A DNA stretch of 64,000 bases from NCBI GenBank assembly GCA_007644065.1, contig VJWN01000001.1, positions 448,340 to 512,339 on the forward strand. The letters run 5' to 3'. The first letter of the stretch is position 1; each line of letters opens with the position of its first letter. The position numbers were made by a program, and so were the translations under genes. The notes beneath the pieces were generated by a model, which ran no database searches, was not told the origin of the DNA, and saw nothing but the letters and a program-made list of their open reading frames with translations. Positions 32,720 through 45,328 of the stretch are shown one piece after another. Source of the stretch: Margaritispora aquatica. Lineage: Eukaryota; Ascomycota; Leotiomycetes; Helotiales; Discinellaceae.

Positions 32720-33905
32720 ATGTCGCGTGGGTCAACTACTCTCTATGTCACTGTAAGTTCAATTCGCCCATCGCATTCTATAGCTTCAACGCGCCTCATG
32801 TGCGCGGCAATTTATATTGAGACAGAACCATCTAACACAGTGTCATAGGGTTTCGGTCCTGGAACACGAGCTCGCGACCTTGCGTACGAATTCGAACGGT
32901 ATGTCAGCCAAGAGTCGATATTTCGATGAACACCATCTCGAGTGCGATGAACCATCCACCTCCAACATCTCCTCCCCAAACCCTCGTCCAATATCGCCGA
33001 GAGCCTACTGCGAACCACAATCGTCCCCTACCTCCTTGCGCTCCTTATATATCCTTCATCCGTCCTTCGATCGAGCGGTCGCACAATGAATCGATCATTG
33101 TTACTGCCTTTGTTCCCAGCAAAATCTCGAATGACCGGGTGGTGGATTGATTTGGGTGTTTAGCGTGTCATATTTATTTCTTCCTTGAACTATATTTATC
33201 AACTCTGTTTCTGTCTTCTGGCCCTTCTACCCAAGAGAAATACTAACTTCCTCGGAAGATATGGTCGTCTCGTCCGTTGTGACATTCCAGCACCTCGTAC
33301 TGCGCATTCAAGACTGTGAGTGGTTCCAGATTATCTTCTCTAAGCTAGCTCTAATATCGTTGACACTAAAGTAGGTTTGCCTTTGTCGAATATGAGAGTC
33401 GTCGTGATGCGGATGATGCGTACCATGAGATGCACAACAAGCGGATTGGTCGCTATGACGATGTCTTGAAGATTGAGGTAGGATGCTAAGATTTGTATCG
33501 CAATACTCTATTACTAACGACTATAGTGGGCCAGAACTCCCCCATCTGCTTCATGGCGTTTCGATAATGGTCGCGAGCCTGCTCGTGAGCGCGAGCGTGC
33601 TCCAACCAGTCGTCGTTCGCCTCGTCGAAATGGACGATCTCCATCTCCTCGACGCAGCCGAGGTGGTGACTCTCCTCGGAAGGATGAACGCAGAGATAGG
33701 GAGTACGAGCATCGATCACGACCTGATCGTTCACGCAGCCCAGAAGATCGGTAAGACATGTCGCTATGTCTGTGTTCAATCAATACTTACTAGTTTTCAA
33801 AGTGACCGTGAAGTCAAGGAAGACCGTGACGAAATCCGCGAAAACGGTACGAACGGCGACGACCGAAAAGGTGATTACACAATTCCAGTCCGAGTTAAGA
33901 TCTAA
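32720..33905 (+). CDS. SR-type splicing factor (one RRM plus Arg/Ser tail)
   Basis: Nuclear pre-mRNA splicing regulator. Exons 32720-32752, 32849-32898, 33259-33315, 33375-33477, 33527-33750 and 33803-33905 give 189 aa. The RRM starts [33 protein letters not shown] (RNP2 at LYVTGF) and includes FAFVEYESRRDADDAYHEMH (RNP1-like). The tail carries RS/SR and SP-rich stretches (SRRSPRRNGRSPSPRRSRGG). It is closest to the fission yeast Srp1 type. The second intron (32899-33258) is 360 nt, far above the local norm. The last exon ends DRKGDYTIPVRVKI at 33905; a different frame stays open to 33987 and ends THDELDTAE, so the true C-terminus may use another splice site. Confidence 0.87.
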
Positions 33906-35051
33906 CCCCGCTGATACCCCCACCGTGTCGGTTCCCGTCGAATCTCCACCTCCTCAGACACATGACGAACTTGATACTGCTGAATAGGGAGGTTGCACAT
34001 AAAATTTTCTTGGGCGTACACAACCTGGTGGGATAACAAAAAGTTTGATTTGGGGTTTGGCTGATGATCTTCCTCCCACTCCCCCAAAAATTTCACCTTT
34101 GTGTTTTTAGATTCGGTTCATTTCCTCTAGGCTTCGAGCTTCGGTCGAGACGGTCACCGAATACCCTCAGCAGCAGCAGCAGCATAACGAAAATCGATAC
34201 CATTCCCCCAAAATTGCAACCATCGGCGGATAATAGTTACTTAGTAGTTAGTAGAGTACATTATGAAACAATCCTGAGAGCTAAATGTGTGTGGTATTCG
34301 CGTTTGTGTGAAAACCATCTGTCATAGCCAGTCCCAGCAGTATAGTATGGAGCTTGGGAAGAGAAACATTCTTCCAATCTGTGTCTGCTATTTGGACGTA
34401 AGGTGAAATTGTTTGTGACACAATGATACTGCATAAGTTGATAGTTGTAACCCAGTCAGTGGGGACTTAGCCTAATCTTACCACCTGATCTCTCAAAGAA
34501 ATCGAGGATTCTACGAGATTTGAGCCTGTGCAGAGTTGTTTGATATGCACATTTAAATGGTTCTGTAATGCTTGTATTTCTACTCTCTAGCAAGCTTCTT
34601 CTGTCCCTATAATACATCCTGCTTTATAAGTACCATACCAGCATCTGCAGCGGTGGCACCACACACACACACACACACACTCTCTCTCTCTCTCTCTCTT
34701 CCTTGTACGCCTTTTGTGAGCCAACCGAATCCAATTGAAAATCAAAACTCCCGCGCCATTGCCATTCTCATTCTCTTTCTCATTCTTCTTCACAATTCCT
34801 TTTTCAGTCACAAGCAAATCAGTTTCTGGGGTGTTTTCTTTTTCATGGTAGAGGTTCATAGAGGGTTTGGTTTCTATTTCTTCTATTGCGAATCCGCTAC
34901 ATCTTTCCCAGTTGGCTCGCCTGTGGATTTTCGGTGGCGCGAGAGGAGTTGTGACCTGTGATTGAGTGAGTGGGTGAGTGAGAGTATCGGGTGGCAAGAG
35001 TAATTTGAAGAAGAAAGGAGGAAAGGGAGAAAAGAGGCGAGGAAAAGGGGC
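33906..35051. other. Intergenic region
   Basis: 1.15 kb of convergent 3' sequence between the SR gene and the DDHD phospholipase gene. It includes a short CAG run near 34170 and the compound microsatellite listed next. Long open frames here come from low-complexity DNA. Confidence 0.4.
34661..34699. repeat. Compound microsatellite (AC)n(TC)n
   Basis: Ten AC dinucleotides are directly followed by about nine TC dinucleotides. Confidence 0.95.
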
Positions 35052-38000
35052 TTACATCATGAAATGGCTGACGTCCTCGTCGGCCCAGTAGCTGAGGTGA
35101 CTTGCTATTGTGCTGAGGGCGGGATTAGCTTGGATTTTATACAGAGCTGTGTATATTGGGGAGGGGTTGGCTTACTTGATTGGGTTGAAATCCAATACAC
35201 TCCTGTAGATATCATTAGCACGATATCCACCTCTCTCTAAGTGAGTCAAAGGAAGGATAACTCACTCCTGGATACTATAATCCACCCTCCCATTCCCATT
35301 CAACGCCCTAATCTTATCCTCCTCCCTCTTCAGCTTCTTGCCCTTCTCCTCGGCCTCGCTCCAGCTCTGCTCGCCCGCCTCACCCTGATGGCTCTTCCTC
35401 CTCTTCTGGAACCCGGCGTACAGCGTCTCGATCTCATCGTCGATCAGCGCGGGCGCGTTGGCGCCCTTGCCGTCCCGATCGGCGGCCGCTGTGTCCTCTG
35501 CTAGCTGTCGCATCTTGTCTGTCGTGTTCTCGCGCTGGAGTGTGGGGATCGCGGGGTCGGAAGAGGCGATCACGCCACCGGATGAGATGTTTGTCCCTGC
35601 TCCCACTGAGGCGGGCAGGCGAGATTGAGGCGGTGCTTCCATGCGTGCTACATCGTCGCTGGTGAGGCCTAGCGAGCGATTGAGGATAGAGCTCGCGATG
35701 CCGGAACTCAGACTCGACCATAAACCGCTCATGCTCTGGTTGATTTTCGTGCCAATGCCGCTTACGCTCGCGGAAATGGTCTTCTTGGTGTAGGGCAGGA
35801 GTTGGGGCTTCATTTGTGACATGGCTGGGGCGATGAGGGGTTCGAGTCGGTAGGCGATCGGGTCGGAGGGGTGGAAGATGTTGTAGAGTTGGCATAGTTT
35901 GGGGGAGGAGACGGTTAGAGGGAGGCCGGTGATGGCGGATATGTTGTCGCCGGAAGGGAAGTTGTAGGGATTATTGGAGGATGCGGCGAGGAAGGGGTCT
36001 TGCATATATTCTGGATCCATTGGAGATTCTCTTTTGAAAGTCAGCAGGTTGTTTCTATTATTGAGGTGTTTTAGAGACTTACGCAGGAAGAGCATCTTCT
36101 CTGTGGTGTCTGGCCAGAATGTTGCGACCTTTGAGCATTTGAAACAGTCCTATGTAGAATGTTAGTTGTTGAATCGTCTTATTAGCTACCACAAGAGTGG
36201 ATTGTAGTAATATAGCATTGTTCAAACACAAATAACCATACACGCCAAGGCATATTGCTTCTTTTCGCTTAATAAAAGGGGAGGAAAACCAACCTATTGG
36301 AGAACCCAAGCAATAGAAATCTTCAACATCAAACTCAAAATCCAGTCCTTTATGAGGATTCTTAATATTCGCAGCTTGTCGGTGCTTGCTATGCCGTCCA
36401 TGGCCAGTATTCCAATTCGGCTGCTTAGGTGACTCTTTCTGCCGACACAAAATATCGAACATGATAGCTGAACCAAGTGAGTGCCCAATAAGACTGACTT
36501 TGCCCTTGAACTCGGGGTTCCGTTCTTTGAAGAGATTGAATACACGATTTGATTCGGTGAGAACAATGTTGCTGATGTGCTCTCTGTAGGCACTCTGGTA
36601 AAGGAGGATATCAAGAGCTAGTAGCACTTGTGTCAGTACCCCGACACTCCGTTGGCTTACTCAACGACATACCTAAATCCGTGATCAAGGACCGAACAAA
36701 CGGCACGCCTTCAATCGTGATATCCTCCAAACTAGGATACTCCTCTTCATCACCAAACGCATCACCAAGATCATGTTCCTTCCGATTCTGTCGCACGCCT
36801 TTCCTTGGGAAGTCTAACAAGTGACGCCAACAAACAGGTAAGACTTGAACACGACAATTTTTCGGCAGTTTTTCCATCTCTGAGTTCAGTGCCTGGAGAT
36901 CAGCCGAAGTCGAATACACCGTCTTCAGGGTCTGTCGTAGCACATTGACATCATGAATGAAGTTCACAGACTCCGTTCTACACGCTGTCAGAAGACTCCA
37001 AATGCTATGCACAGTGGGTTACTCACCTCATACCAAGCCTTTGTCCAATACCATGCGTAACAAGAATCAAATGCTCAATCTCTCGTCCCTGATTCTCTCC
37101 ATCTCGATCATTATAATCATTCTGAATCTCCTTCTCATCCCTCTTCCTCACCGCTTCTGCCTCAGCATCAGCGTCAATCTCGCCCGTCAACGAAGTCATA
37201 GCCGATCTCGCTGCGTCCTCCGTCGCTTCGACTTCCGGTCTCGTCGTAGTGGGAGGAGCTGATCTCCTTTTCAACATTTTTTGCTGCCTCTCATCAAGTT
37301 GCAGGGTCGGAGGCATATTGCCAGGTCTCGCAGCTGCAGTTGTAGGCGTGGAAGGGGTCTTGTCCGTCTCTTTCGGCTTGGCTGAGTCTGAATATCCACG
37401 CACAAGCTTCACGCCACCTAGATAGCCACCTCCCGCAAATTTCTGATACATGGTGCTGCTGACCCTCGACAGGATATCATTCGCTTGCAACCAAGCAGTA
37501 CTGGAATCCTGGTACGTTACGACGGAATTCATATACGTCCCAAAGAGCCGATACGTCTGAGGCTGGTGCGGACTCGGAACAGGAGACTCCCTCCCACCAC
37601 TCGCCTCGTCCGCTTGGCTCGCAGCACGCAGATTCTCAGTCGATCCCTTTGGCGTGACATCGTTTGAGCCAGCTCGAGTGCGCCCAAAAGCCCCAGAAAG
37701 TGCCAACGATCCAACACCCTCACCAGGCTTAATGGACGTAGGTCGAGACGTTGCCTCTTTCTTGGGATAGCGGAATGGCTTGATCTTGAGATACCCCTCT
37801 TCCAACTGCGCAGCCAGATTCTCGTCGCAAGGCCGTAACGTGGATCCTTCCGAGTAAAACCAAGATCCTCTGCGGACTTCATATATGGGTCCCAGCCAGT
37901 AGACAGGAGAGAGCTCTCTCTGCTCGATATCCACATCGAAGAGGAAATCCTCATGCACGGGCACCCTCACCTTCCCGCCAGCTTGCTCGTCCTGTCCGGC

Positions 38001-39002
38001 CTCGTTCATGCTAGTGTTCGGCCTCTTGCCCGCAGCAGCCGGAGACATAGGCCCACTGAGATCGCTGTCCCCCCGCGGCCTGGCCTCCCGAGTCGGATCA
38101 TCATATTCATCCGCGAGCTTCTGGTACGCGATCTCAATGGCCCTGCTATCATGCTGCGAGAAGGTAATGAATTTCTTCGGCGCCGGCACAGGGCCAGGCT
38201 TGACGTCTTCGGCCTGGTTCTTGAGGAGCTTCGGTTTCCGTTTCGGTATCTGCCATTCGATATCAGCCTCTACCAGCACCAAGTCACCACAAGCAACGCT
38301 CATGCCCCTGCCCCCGCTCACTCACATCAATAGCATAGAACCACCTGGCGTCCATGGGCGGACAATCAGGCGGGTACCGCGACAGACTCAGCCCATGCCA
38401 ATGCTGCGTGGTATGGTCGCCTCCATTCTGGTTCTTCAGTCCAGACGCCTCGCCCGGCGGGGTCGCAGTCGGAGGCACCGCTGGCTTCGGGGTCGTCGAG
38501 CGAGGTCCCCACGGGTTCGACATTGATTCCACGGCGGCAGAGAGGTAGGATTTCTCGGGGGCAGGCTTCTCGGACTTGTTGCTGGTAGATTCGGGCGTGG
38601 ATTCCATCTCACAGGCACGGTCAAAACGACCGGCCACGCCCTGTTTCTTCGTCCAGTTGAATACAGATGTCGACTTGAGGACAGAGTCTGGGAGGTATTT
38701 GGGGACGTTCTTGGTTATGGATCTGAGTAGAGCTGCCAACTTGACGGAATTATAGGAAAAGAATATAAGCAGAAATTAATTATAGAGTATCAATTATAGA
38801 ACGCATTCATCGTTTACAATACGATGGTTGTGAAACAATTGGCATTCCTCTCTCTACTGTATTCAAACTCACCGTAAGACAAGAACTGACTGTCCCACGC
38901 GTTGCTTGCAGGTGGTTCCAGTCCCAGTCCATGTCCACGTTCAGGTCCCGCCAAATCCCATGACGATTGTGGATGGACTTTGTCAGGGTTGTCAAGTGCC
39001 AT
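35052..39002 (-). CDS. DDHD-domain phospholipase (PA-PLA1-like)
   Basis: Intracellular phospholipase A1-type enzyme related to DDHD1/DDHD2 and yeast YOR022C. Nine exons (39002-38873, 38732-38326, 38249-37027, 36977-36673, 36617-36294, 36149-36083, 36030-35266, 35202-35176, 35112-35052) give about 1,102 aa. The N-terminal half includes WFYAIDIPKRKPKLL and a Tyr/Trp-rich region YWLGPIYEVRRGSWFY typical of these proteins. Catalytic serine motif GHSLGS lies near residue 735, preceded by LILVTHGIGQRLGMR. The C-terminal DDHD residues are visible in order: HPSDPIAYRLEPL, GRVDYSIQE, ASHLSYWADEDVSHF. No signal peptide or clear membrane helix, so it is probably a peripheral membrane enzyme. The stop follows soon after the DDHD block, so the protein has almost no extra tail. 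Confidence 0.9.
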
Positions 39003-39265
39003 TTCTTGATCATAGCTTAAAGCTATTGGTGATGAAAGTATGCGAATACGGTATACGACAATACGACAATATCAACACATAAGGTAGCAGGTACAAACAG
39101 GACATCAGTTCAATAAGGTATCTTTCATTGTTCCATCGTGAGGTGAGGTGAAGCTTTCATCCACCATCTTAAGACTTTTTCATAGCCACAAGCTGCCTCC
39201 CAATCCATCAATCGCTGAATCCTACTAGCACAATGCATAAATAAAATATCTGCACCACCAGCAGA

Positions 39266-41621
39266 TTACTGCATCTTCTCATGAGTAGCCATAAGGGAAC
39301 CTAAAATGAATTAGCGATTTTCAAGAAACAATAAGATCAAAAGACTTACCGATGAAGGTGGTCACTAAGCGACTTCTAACTTGACAGATATCCTCTGGAA
39401 CCAACCAAATGGTAGCTCCCATCTTTCTGGCGATACTAATACTCAGCTTGGCATTCATATATGCATCGTCGTCTGTTCGGCCAGAAGTAACCAGATCGTA
39501 GTCGACGTAGCTGCTCTTCATTCCGTTGAGAACATCGAGTAGGTAGATTCCAGTGCCTATGCTGGAGTCCTTAAATGAGCGAATGGATGAGCTCTTTCCA
39601 CCCTTTTGACACATGCCGTTTGCCCACTTTACCATCTCAGCATCTGAAATCTCACGCTTGCCGAGACGTTGTGCCAATGCTGAAAGTGTTTCTGAAATGT
39701 CCTTGCGCATGAGTTGCCATACAAGTCCGAGAGTCAAGGTCCGTTGTCCATCCGTGATATCTGCGCCTTGAACACCCACAAGCGAGAATCTATTCTGCTT
39801 GCCGAGTTCAATGGCGTAGTTGGTGTTTTCCACAGCCTTGAATCTTGACATCTCTGCTCCACTCGCTGGAACCTTATTTACGTGTCGCCAGTTGACAGAT
39901 CCCTTGATAACTTTGTCGAATGCTTGTAACAGAATCTGGCCATCTCGTAAGTCATCATAGAATGAGTTGACTGTTGGTTGAACATCGAGACTGTTAAGCC
40001 ACAGTGTGAAAACTCTTGCTTCTCGCTCTCCTTCAGCATCAAAGTCGTCAATCTCTAGCTTCTCTTCTTCGGTGATTGCATCAAGAGCAGGCCATGTGTT
40101 GAACAGATTGGCTACGAAGGCCAAATTCAATTTCGGGTTACCAGCAACCAAAGACGTTGGGGTTAAGAATTTCCTGCAGCCAAGAGTGTCGGCATTCTGA
40201 AGAACTTGCTCTGCTCGTTGAAGGAGGTCGCGAGTCTGTAATGGACCACGTGTGCAATGCTCTGGGGCGATCTGTGCCATGAGTACAGTGTAATTCTCTC
40301 CATCCTTGACATCGCTTGAGAAATTGGCGACTCTTCGTTGCCAGCCAGCAGCTTTCAGGTGAAAGTTGAACCATCTCAACAAGATCTGCTCGGGAGGAAG
40401 TCGCAAGAACTGTTCGAGTGTCTCGTCCTCGTCTAGAAGACGATACAACTCTGGATGCAGCTTGATGTCAATCTTGCCCAAAAGACCTCTTCGAATAATC
40501 TGCCAAATAAGTCCAAGGATCAAATGCTCGCGCACTTCAATCATATCACCACTTCCAATGTTTACAACTGAGCAACCAATACCCTTCGCAGACTCAATAA
40601 CGATGTTGTTATTTTCCGTCATATGAAATGCATTGAGCGTCTTGATCTTCTTTCCAGGACGGTTCAAAACACGCTCGTCGATCGTATCTGGGACACTGTC
40701 GTTGATCAATTTTGCGAGCACTAGACCATCTTTGCAATCATCGAACATTTCGAAAGTATCCGTTGGGAAAGGCAGTCGGGAGCCCAAATCTGGGTCGCCA
40801 GCCAAAACAGCATTGATGTGACGAGTGAATTCTGTTCTCTCATCCTCGTTGATAGTATGGGTAACGTTTGAAGACGAGCCTTGCACTTGAATTCGTCCGC
40901 TTACACTTCCTTTCGAAGCATGGCCGCCTGTTTGCTGAGATACCACTCCGCCTCTTGCAGGAGACTTTGGGCCAGTTGACATGCTCTTTTGTGCCGGAGA
41001 AGAATTACGTAGTTTTGAAACTAGCTATATAAGATGTCAGCCGCCTGTATACTTCAAAATTTAATGCAGCGCAAAACGAAGAGAATAGCCCATAAACCCA
41101 ATCTACCAAGACAATTCTTTCCAAGACCTGCCAGCCAGTTTTTTCCAGTTTCAATATGGCTGACTGATAGCTTAAGAAAGTCTAGGTGTCCGGAGTGTAC
41201 AGTTTGAATTGGGCATTTGAAAGCCCACAGCCTAGCTGGTATGAAATCACCAGCACATTGTCTTTGTGCATGCGAAAGAGCTTCTGTGCTCGTGTTTTCC
41301 ATGTGTCGCGCGCGCAAAACAAATATCCAGTCACTTACTCCAACAAAGTCATCCAACTCTACTCTCCTCGAGGAATCCAGCTCAACCTCCTTCAGTGCCT
41401 GACGGACCACATCATAAGGTTGTCTCTCGCTCGACTGTGTCGCCTTGATAGCCGTCGCCTCATCTATGTATCCTTTATCGTCGACATCCAATCTGCGAAA
41501 GGCATCCTGGAGGCCAAAGATTTCGTCTTGTTGGAATTGAGGGTATTTCCTGAGTCCAGTAAGCACAGCCCCGGCAGCGTTGGGCATCGACCAAATACCT
41601 CTGCAACTTAATGACATTCAT
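39266..41621 (-). CDS. sac6: Fimbrin (plastin), actin-bundling protein
   Basis: Cross-links actin filaments in patches and collars needed for endocytosis and tip growth. Exons 41621-41599, 41549-41339, 41024-39350 and 39300-39266 give 647 aa, the normal fimbrin length. The N-terminus (MNVIKLQRKYPQFQQDEIFG, then LDVDDKGYIDEATAIKA) is the EF-hand-like headpiece. Four calponin-homology domains follow from about residue 120, with family blocks DCKDGLVLAKLINDSVPDTID, HLILGLIWQIIRRGLL, LLRWFNFHLKAAGW and NWRHVNKVP. It ends TFIGSLMATHEKMQ, the conserved fimbrin C-terminus. The intron between headpiece and actin-binding part (41338-41025) is 314 nt, much longer than the other two introns. Confidence 0.96.
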
Positions 41622-42473
41622 GATGGCAATTCGAATCGCTGCGTCTCTCTCAGTGTTGCGCGCAACCTTTTTAAACCTCTAGTCTTTGTCTTTGTTTGGG
41701 GGAAGTGAGTGGTGCGCCGATGCAGCGACGAGGGGTAGGTATAGAGGGGTCGTTTTAGCAAATAAAGTTGCAGTTCAGACGTCTCAGTCTCGTCAAATCT
41801 GGTGAGGGTTAGGTGGTGGGTTGGTAAAGTTTTGCGAAAGTGTATGAATAGAAGCAGAAGCAGAATCAAGAATGCTTCCAAGAGATGATGTGAATTGGTT
41901 ATCGATTGGATGGGTTCCCTAGAAGTTCAATTGATTGTTCCTTCACCTTCCACCTTCCACCCTTCCACCCTTCCACCTTGACCAAGATGATGATGATGCG
42001 ACCTGCTTTCACTGCCCCACGCCACCATTTTCCATTCCGTAATGCAGCGTCAGGCCCCTTCAGGCTTCTAAATCCCGACTGTCCGCTTTTATTTCCCAGC
42101 ACTTTGCACTGCCAACTGGTTCAATTCTCACCCCAGCAGGACCCAACTAAAGCAAAAAGTGTCTTTCCAACCTGAACCTGAAAAAAGGTGAGCGAATCAC
42201 CGAGTCTGCCGGCGTCAATTTCAATGGAACTCTAAGAATAGGTGGGCTGGCATTGACTGGGCATTCACGGGCATCACTGGCAATAACTGGCAGCCTTCCG
42301 CCTTCGCTGACGACGACGCTTCCTTACACGTCAATCCCAAGACGGTCAGTCTGTCACCTCCTGTTAGGCTTCTGCGTCTGTCCCGGTTAAGCTTCACCTC
42401 ATCTCGCATCGCATCGTACCTCGTGCTTCTAGGTACTGTATCGTATCGTATCGTATCGTACCGGACCGTCCGT
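41622..42473. promoter_or_regulatory. Shared upstream region of fimbrin and thioesterase genes
   Basis: 852 bp between divergent starts. Pyrimidine-rich direct repeats (CTTCCACC, about four in tandem at 41945-41975) and the pentanucleotide run near 42438 are the only notable structure. Confidence 0.4.
42438..42462. repeat. Pentanucleotide repeat (GTATC)n in the thioesterase 5' leader
   Basis: About five tandem GTATC/TATCG units end 12 bp before the ATG of the thioesterase gene. Confidence 0.9.
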
Positions 42474-42926
42474 ATGGAATCTTCTTCTGCGGAGCTAGAA
42501 CACGTCAAGGGGGTGTGGGAGCGGATGAGAGGGAACAGTCCCATCTACGCCTTTCTTCTCTCGGATGCCCTTCTCGTCTCTGCCTCCAAAGGATCCATCA
42601 CTGCTCGTCTGGTGCTTGGTCCAAACCATGTCAACTCCAGGGGCACAATCCATGGTGCTGTGTCTGCTACGTTGGTAGACTGGAGCGGTGGGTTGGCTAT
42701 TGCTACTCATGGGATGGAGAAGACGGGCGCAAGTATCGATATTCACGTCACCTACATTGGTACAGCACACGTAGGCGACACGATTGAGATCGAGGCACTG
42801 GCGAACAAAGTCGGTCGTTCCATGGCATTCACTACGATTAGGATTTGCAAGTTGGTTGATGGAGTGCCAGGTCCAATGGTGGCTACAGCCTCTCATACCA
42901 AGTACATTTCTCAGCCAAAGTCATGA
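42474..42926 (+). CDS. Hotdog-fold acyl-CoA thioesterase (PaaI/ACOT13-like)
   Basis: Single-exon 150-aa protein. The hotdog core includes VLGPNHVNSRGTIHGAVSAT, where HG starts the central helix and carries catalytic-site residues in this family, then LVDWSGGLAI, the paired strands SIDIHVTYIGTAHVGDTIEIEA and the last strand SMAFTTIRI. Relatives such as human ACOT13 hydrolyse medium- and long-chain acyl-CoA as a tetramer. There is no obvious targeting signal: the N-terminus MESSSAELEHVKGVWERM is acidic, so it is probably cytosolic. I used the ATG at 42474. The frame is open further upstream through the pentanucleotide repeat but has no ATG there. Confidence 0.88.
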   Translation: MESSSAELEHVKGVWERMRGNSPIYAFLLSDALLVSASKGSITARLVLGPNHVNSRGTIHGAVSATLVDWSGGLAIATHGMEKTGASIDIHVTYIGTAHVGDTIEIEALANKVGRSMAFTTIRICKLVDGVPGPMVATASHTKYISQPKS

Positions 42927-43354
42927 GATAGAGAATGAAGTTAGAGCAGTGTACACGCCATCTTCTTTGTGTTTGGCATGCAATTCATAGACTATGATTG
43001 CTGGACTCACTCGGATGGCGGAGAGCAATTGTCCCAAGCTATAGCTTGAAATACTTGCTTACCTATTCTTGTATGGGTGCAAGTAATGGCAAAGGGCTAA
43101 AAATACTTAGACATTCTATTCTCATTAGAAATAGAGAATTTAGAGACCGAAATCAAAACACATTCATTTCTAATATTAAATCTTTGGTGCATGCTATTTA
43201 GTTGAATTGTTGACTTCCCGATGTTGTAGTCGATTGCGGGGGTTGGAGGGGTGAAATATTTTGTAGGAAACTTTTTCTCCCTCGCCATCAAATCAATAAC
43301 TCGAACCATCAACATTTCAACTCCCCAACAACAATCCCTTTCAACATATACAAG
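42927..43354. other. Intergenic region
   Basis: 428 bp between two plus-strand genes, AT-rich at 43090-43200. Nothing recognised. Confidence 0.4.
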
Positions 43355-44353
43355 ATGGCTGTCTGCAAAGTCTGTTCGCAGCCTTTAATTGTTGAGCTCG
43401 ATTCGGATTCTTTCGACGAGGCAACCTCATCTACAGTTGGCCAGGCTTCTTCTGCTCCAGACGACGTACTTCTGGCCTGTGGATGTCACTTTCATTGGTA
43501 AGTCTCAATTGTTTATTTCATTCATGCGACTATACTTGCTCTTAACTACTTCTGCATTTTATTGCCTGCCTACTGGGTGTGGAAGACTGTGCTTTTGGCG
43601 GCAGCACATTCTTCGAGAATTTCGTCGTTAAATTCGAAGTCATATTTTTTAGCACTACCCCACCAACTCTTCTCTCACAACCCACTCCAATCCCCAAGAT
43701 ATACTCAACTCGAATGATTTATGCTGACCAAAACCAGGCAATGTCTTCTCGATGAATCAGCTCAAATCGCCCTAGATCTCGCATGTCCAGAGTGCCAAAA
43801 CTCCATCGCATCAGCACCCCTAGGAGCATCAACGCAACCGCAACTTCTCGTCCGCTATCACAATGAGGGAGGCATCCAGAACAATCTGGACATCATGCCC
43901 CTCGTCATCGAAGAAGCTTACCTCGAAGCCAACCCAGCCGCTCGACCAGCACGCGCTTTCATGACCATGTGTGGCGAAGGAGACGTAGCTGGTATTGTTG
44001 AGCTTCTGAAAGCTCTCGAGGAGGAGCCGGATGAGGGCGACATGTCACCGTCGCAGTTGCTGAGATTCCAGGATCCTCTGGACGGTGGGAAGACGGGCTT
44101 GCATGTTGCGGTTGAGAGGAGTCAGCAGGAGACTCTTTGGCTATTGCTTTGGCTTGCGTCTAGTATTCCTACGAATGCCTTTCCTGAGGAGGTTGCTCAG
44201 GCTGCGGGGACGATGGATGCAGGACGCGAGACTGCGGGTGGAGTGGATATCAGGACTCTGAAGGATGAGCAAGGGCGGACGCCGGAACAAGTGGCGAGCG
44301 AGGTGGGTGGTGCTTGGGCGGGAGTAGTCGGTGCTGGCGTTCTTCGAGTATAA
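43355..44353 (+). CDS. RING-like zinc and ankyrin-type protein of unknown function
   Basis: Exons 43355-43497 and 43738-44353 give 252 aa. The N-terminus has CKVCSQP, then CGCHFHWQCLLDE and CPEC, a spacing consistent with a RING or RING-like zinc-binding domain that the 240-nt intron splits at FHW|QC. The second half has ankyrin-like helices (RAFMTMCGEGDVAGIVELL, then a diverged repeat GKTGLHVAVERSQQETLWLLLWL and EQGRTPEQVASEVGG). A RING plus ankyrin layout suggests a ubiquitin E3 ligase, but the spacing is loose and no substrate is implied. The intron is unusually long for the window. Confidence 0.75.
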
Positions 44354-45328
44354 TAGAGTGTGATACGAGCCATGGGAATGGTTTTTATGGGTTCTTTAAA
44401 CAGCTGGCTATCATGTGGAGAGCATGGTGTACATTGATACATATGCATAGACCCGGCTCCATGGCAATATCCGTCGCAACTCGGCCTCGGGTATAGTCCG
44501 AATGAAATCGATGCGTTCTATCTTATTAATTCTCGATCATATTATACTTTAGCGATGATTAATTATACCATTCATCTATCTTTGGCTATTTTTATGTCAG
44601 CCGCCGTCCTGCAGCGGCGCGAATGACGTCAGACCCTTTCATACTGATAGTCTACATTTCTCGAGATCCGGCACTTCCTCCATCTCTTGCCCAGACCATG
44701 AGAACTTCACAAACTAGGTACTCATAGGTAGAGAGATCGCCAGTCACACGACCATTTCTATGTAAATTTACAAGGCTAATTGCTTTGCCTCGGAATCAAT
44801 GGATCTACTGGTAAGGTATGCATTTCAAATATGTGGTTCCTTGCAGCTTACTGAATTGATCACCACCACATCATCTGCACTCTGTCAGACTTCTTTTCAC
44901 TTCCCCGAGCTGCCGAATCTCACGACTCAGTTTCTCTATCTTTCAAAGAGCCTCCAAAGATGCGTTTGCATCATCTTTAAATATTCTCATTCAGCCTCAT
45001 TGTTCTGGCGGACACTAAGTTACTGTCTCCATCTCATACCGTCGTACCCAAAAGGCACTGACATATGAAATACACAACGGTCGTACATCGTGATCGTGTC
45101 AGATATACCCTGTCAAGCCAACGTGTAAGAAGAGATCAGAGCCCTGTGAGGTGAATGTCGTACCACAGACGGTGCTCAACCCACGCACGCGAATCTTGAA
45201 ACAACCAAAGCTTCTGCCTGGAGTCGACCCTGGAGGCGAATTGTTCTCTAAAAGACTTTCGCTTGAAAAAGAAAGCTTATTTGGCTAAATCCCACGACTT
45301 CGTCACTTACACCAGCAAAATCGTAGCC
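44354..45328. other. Intergenic region
   Basis: 975 bp upstream of the sterol acyltransferase gene. No supported gene; short frames only. Confidence 0.4.

Noticed and set aside
35434..35895. 153-codon minus-strand frame inside the DDHD phospholipase gene
   Set aside because: Alternative-frame shadow of the conserved C-terminal DDHD exon.
37023..38321. Treating the 432-codon frame as a separate gene
   Set aside because: It is one exon of the DDHD phospholipase; splicing on both sides restores family-conserved joins.
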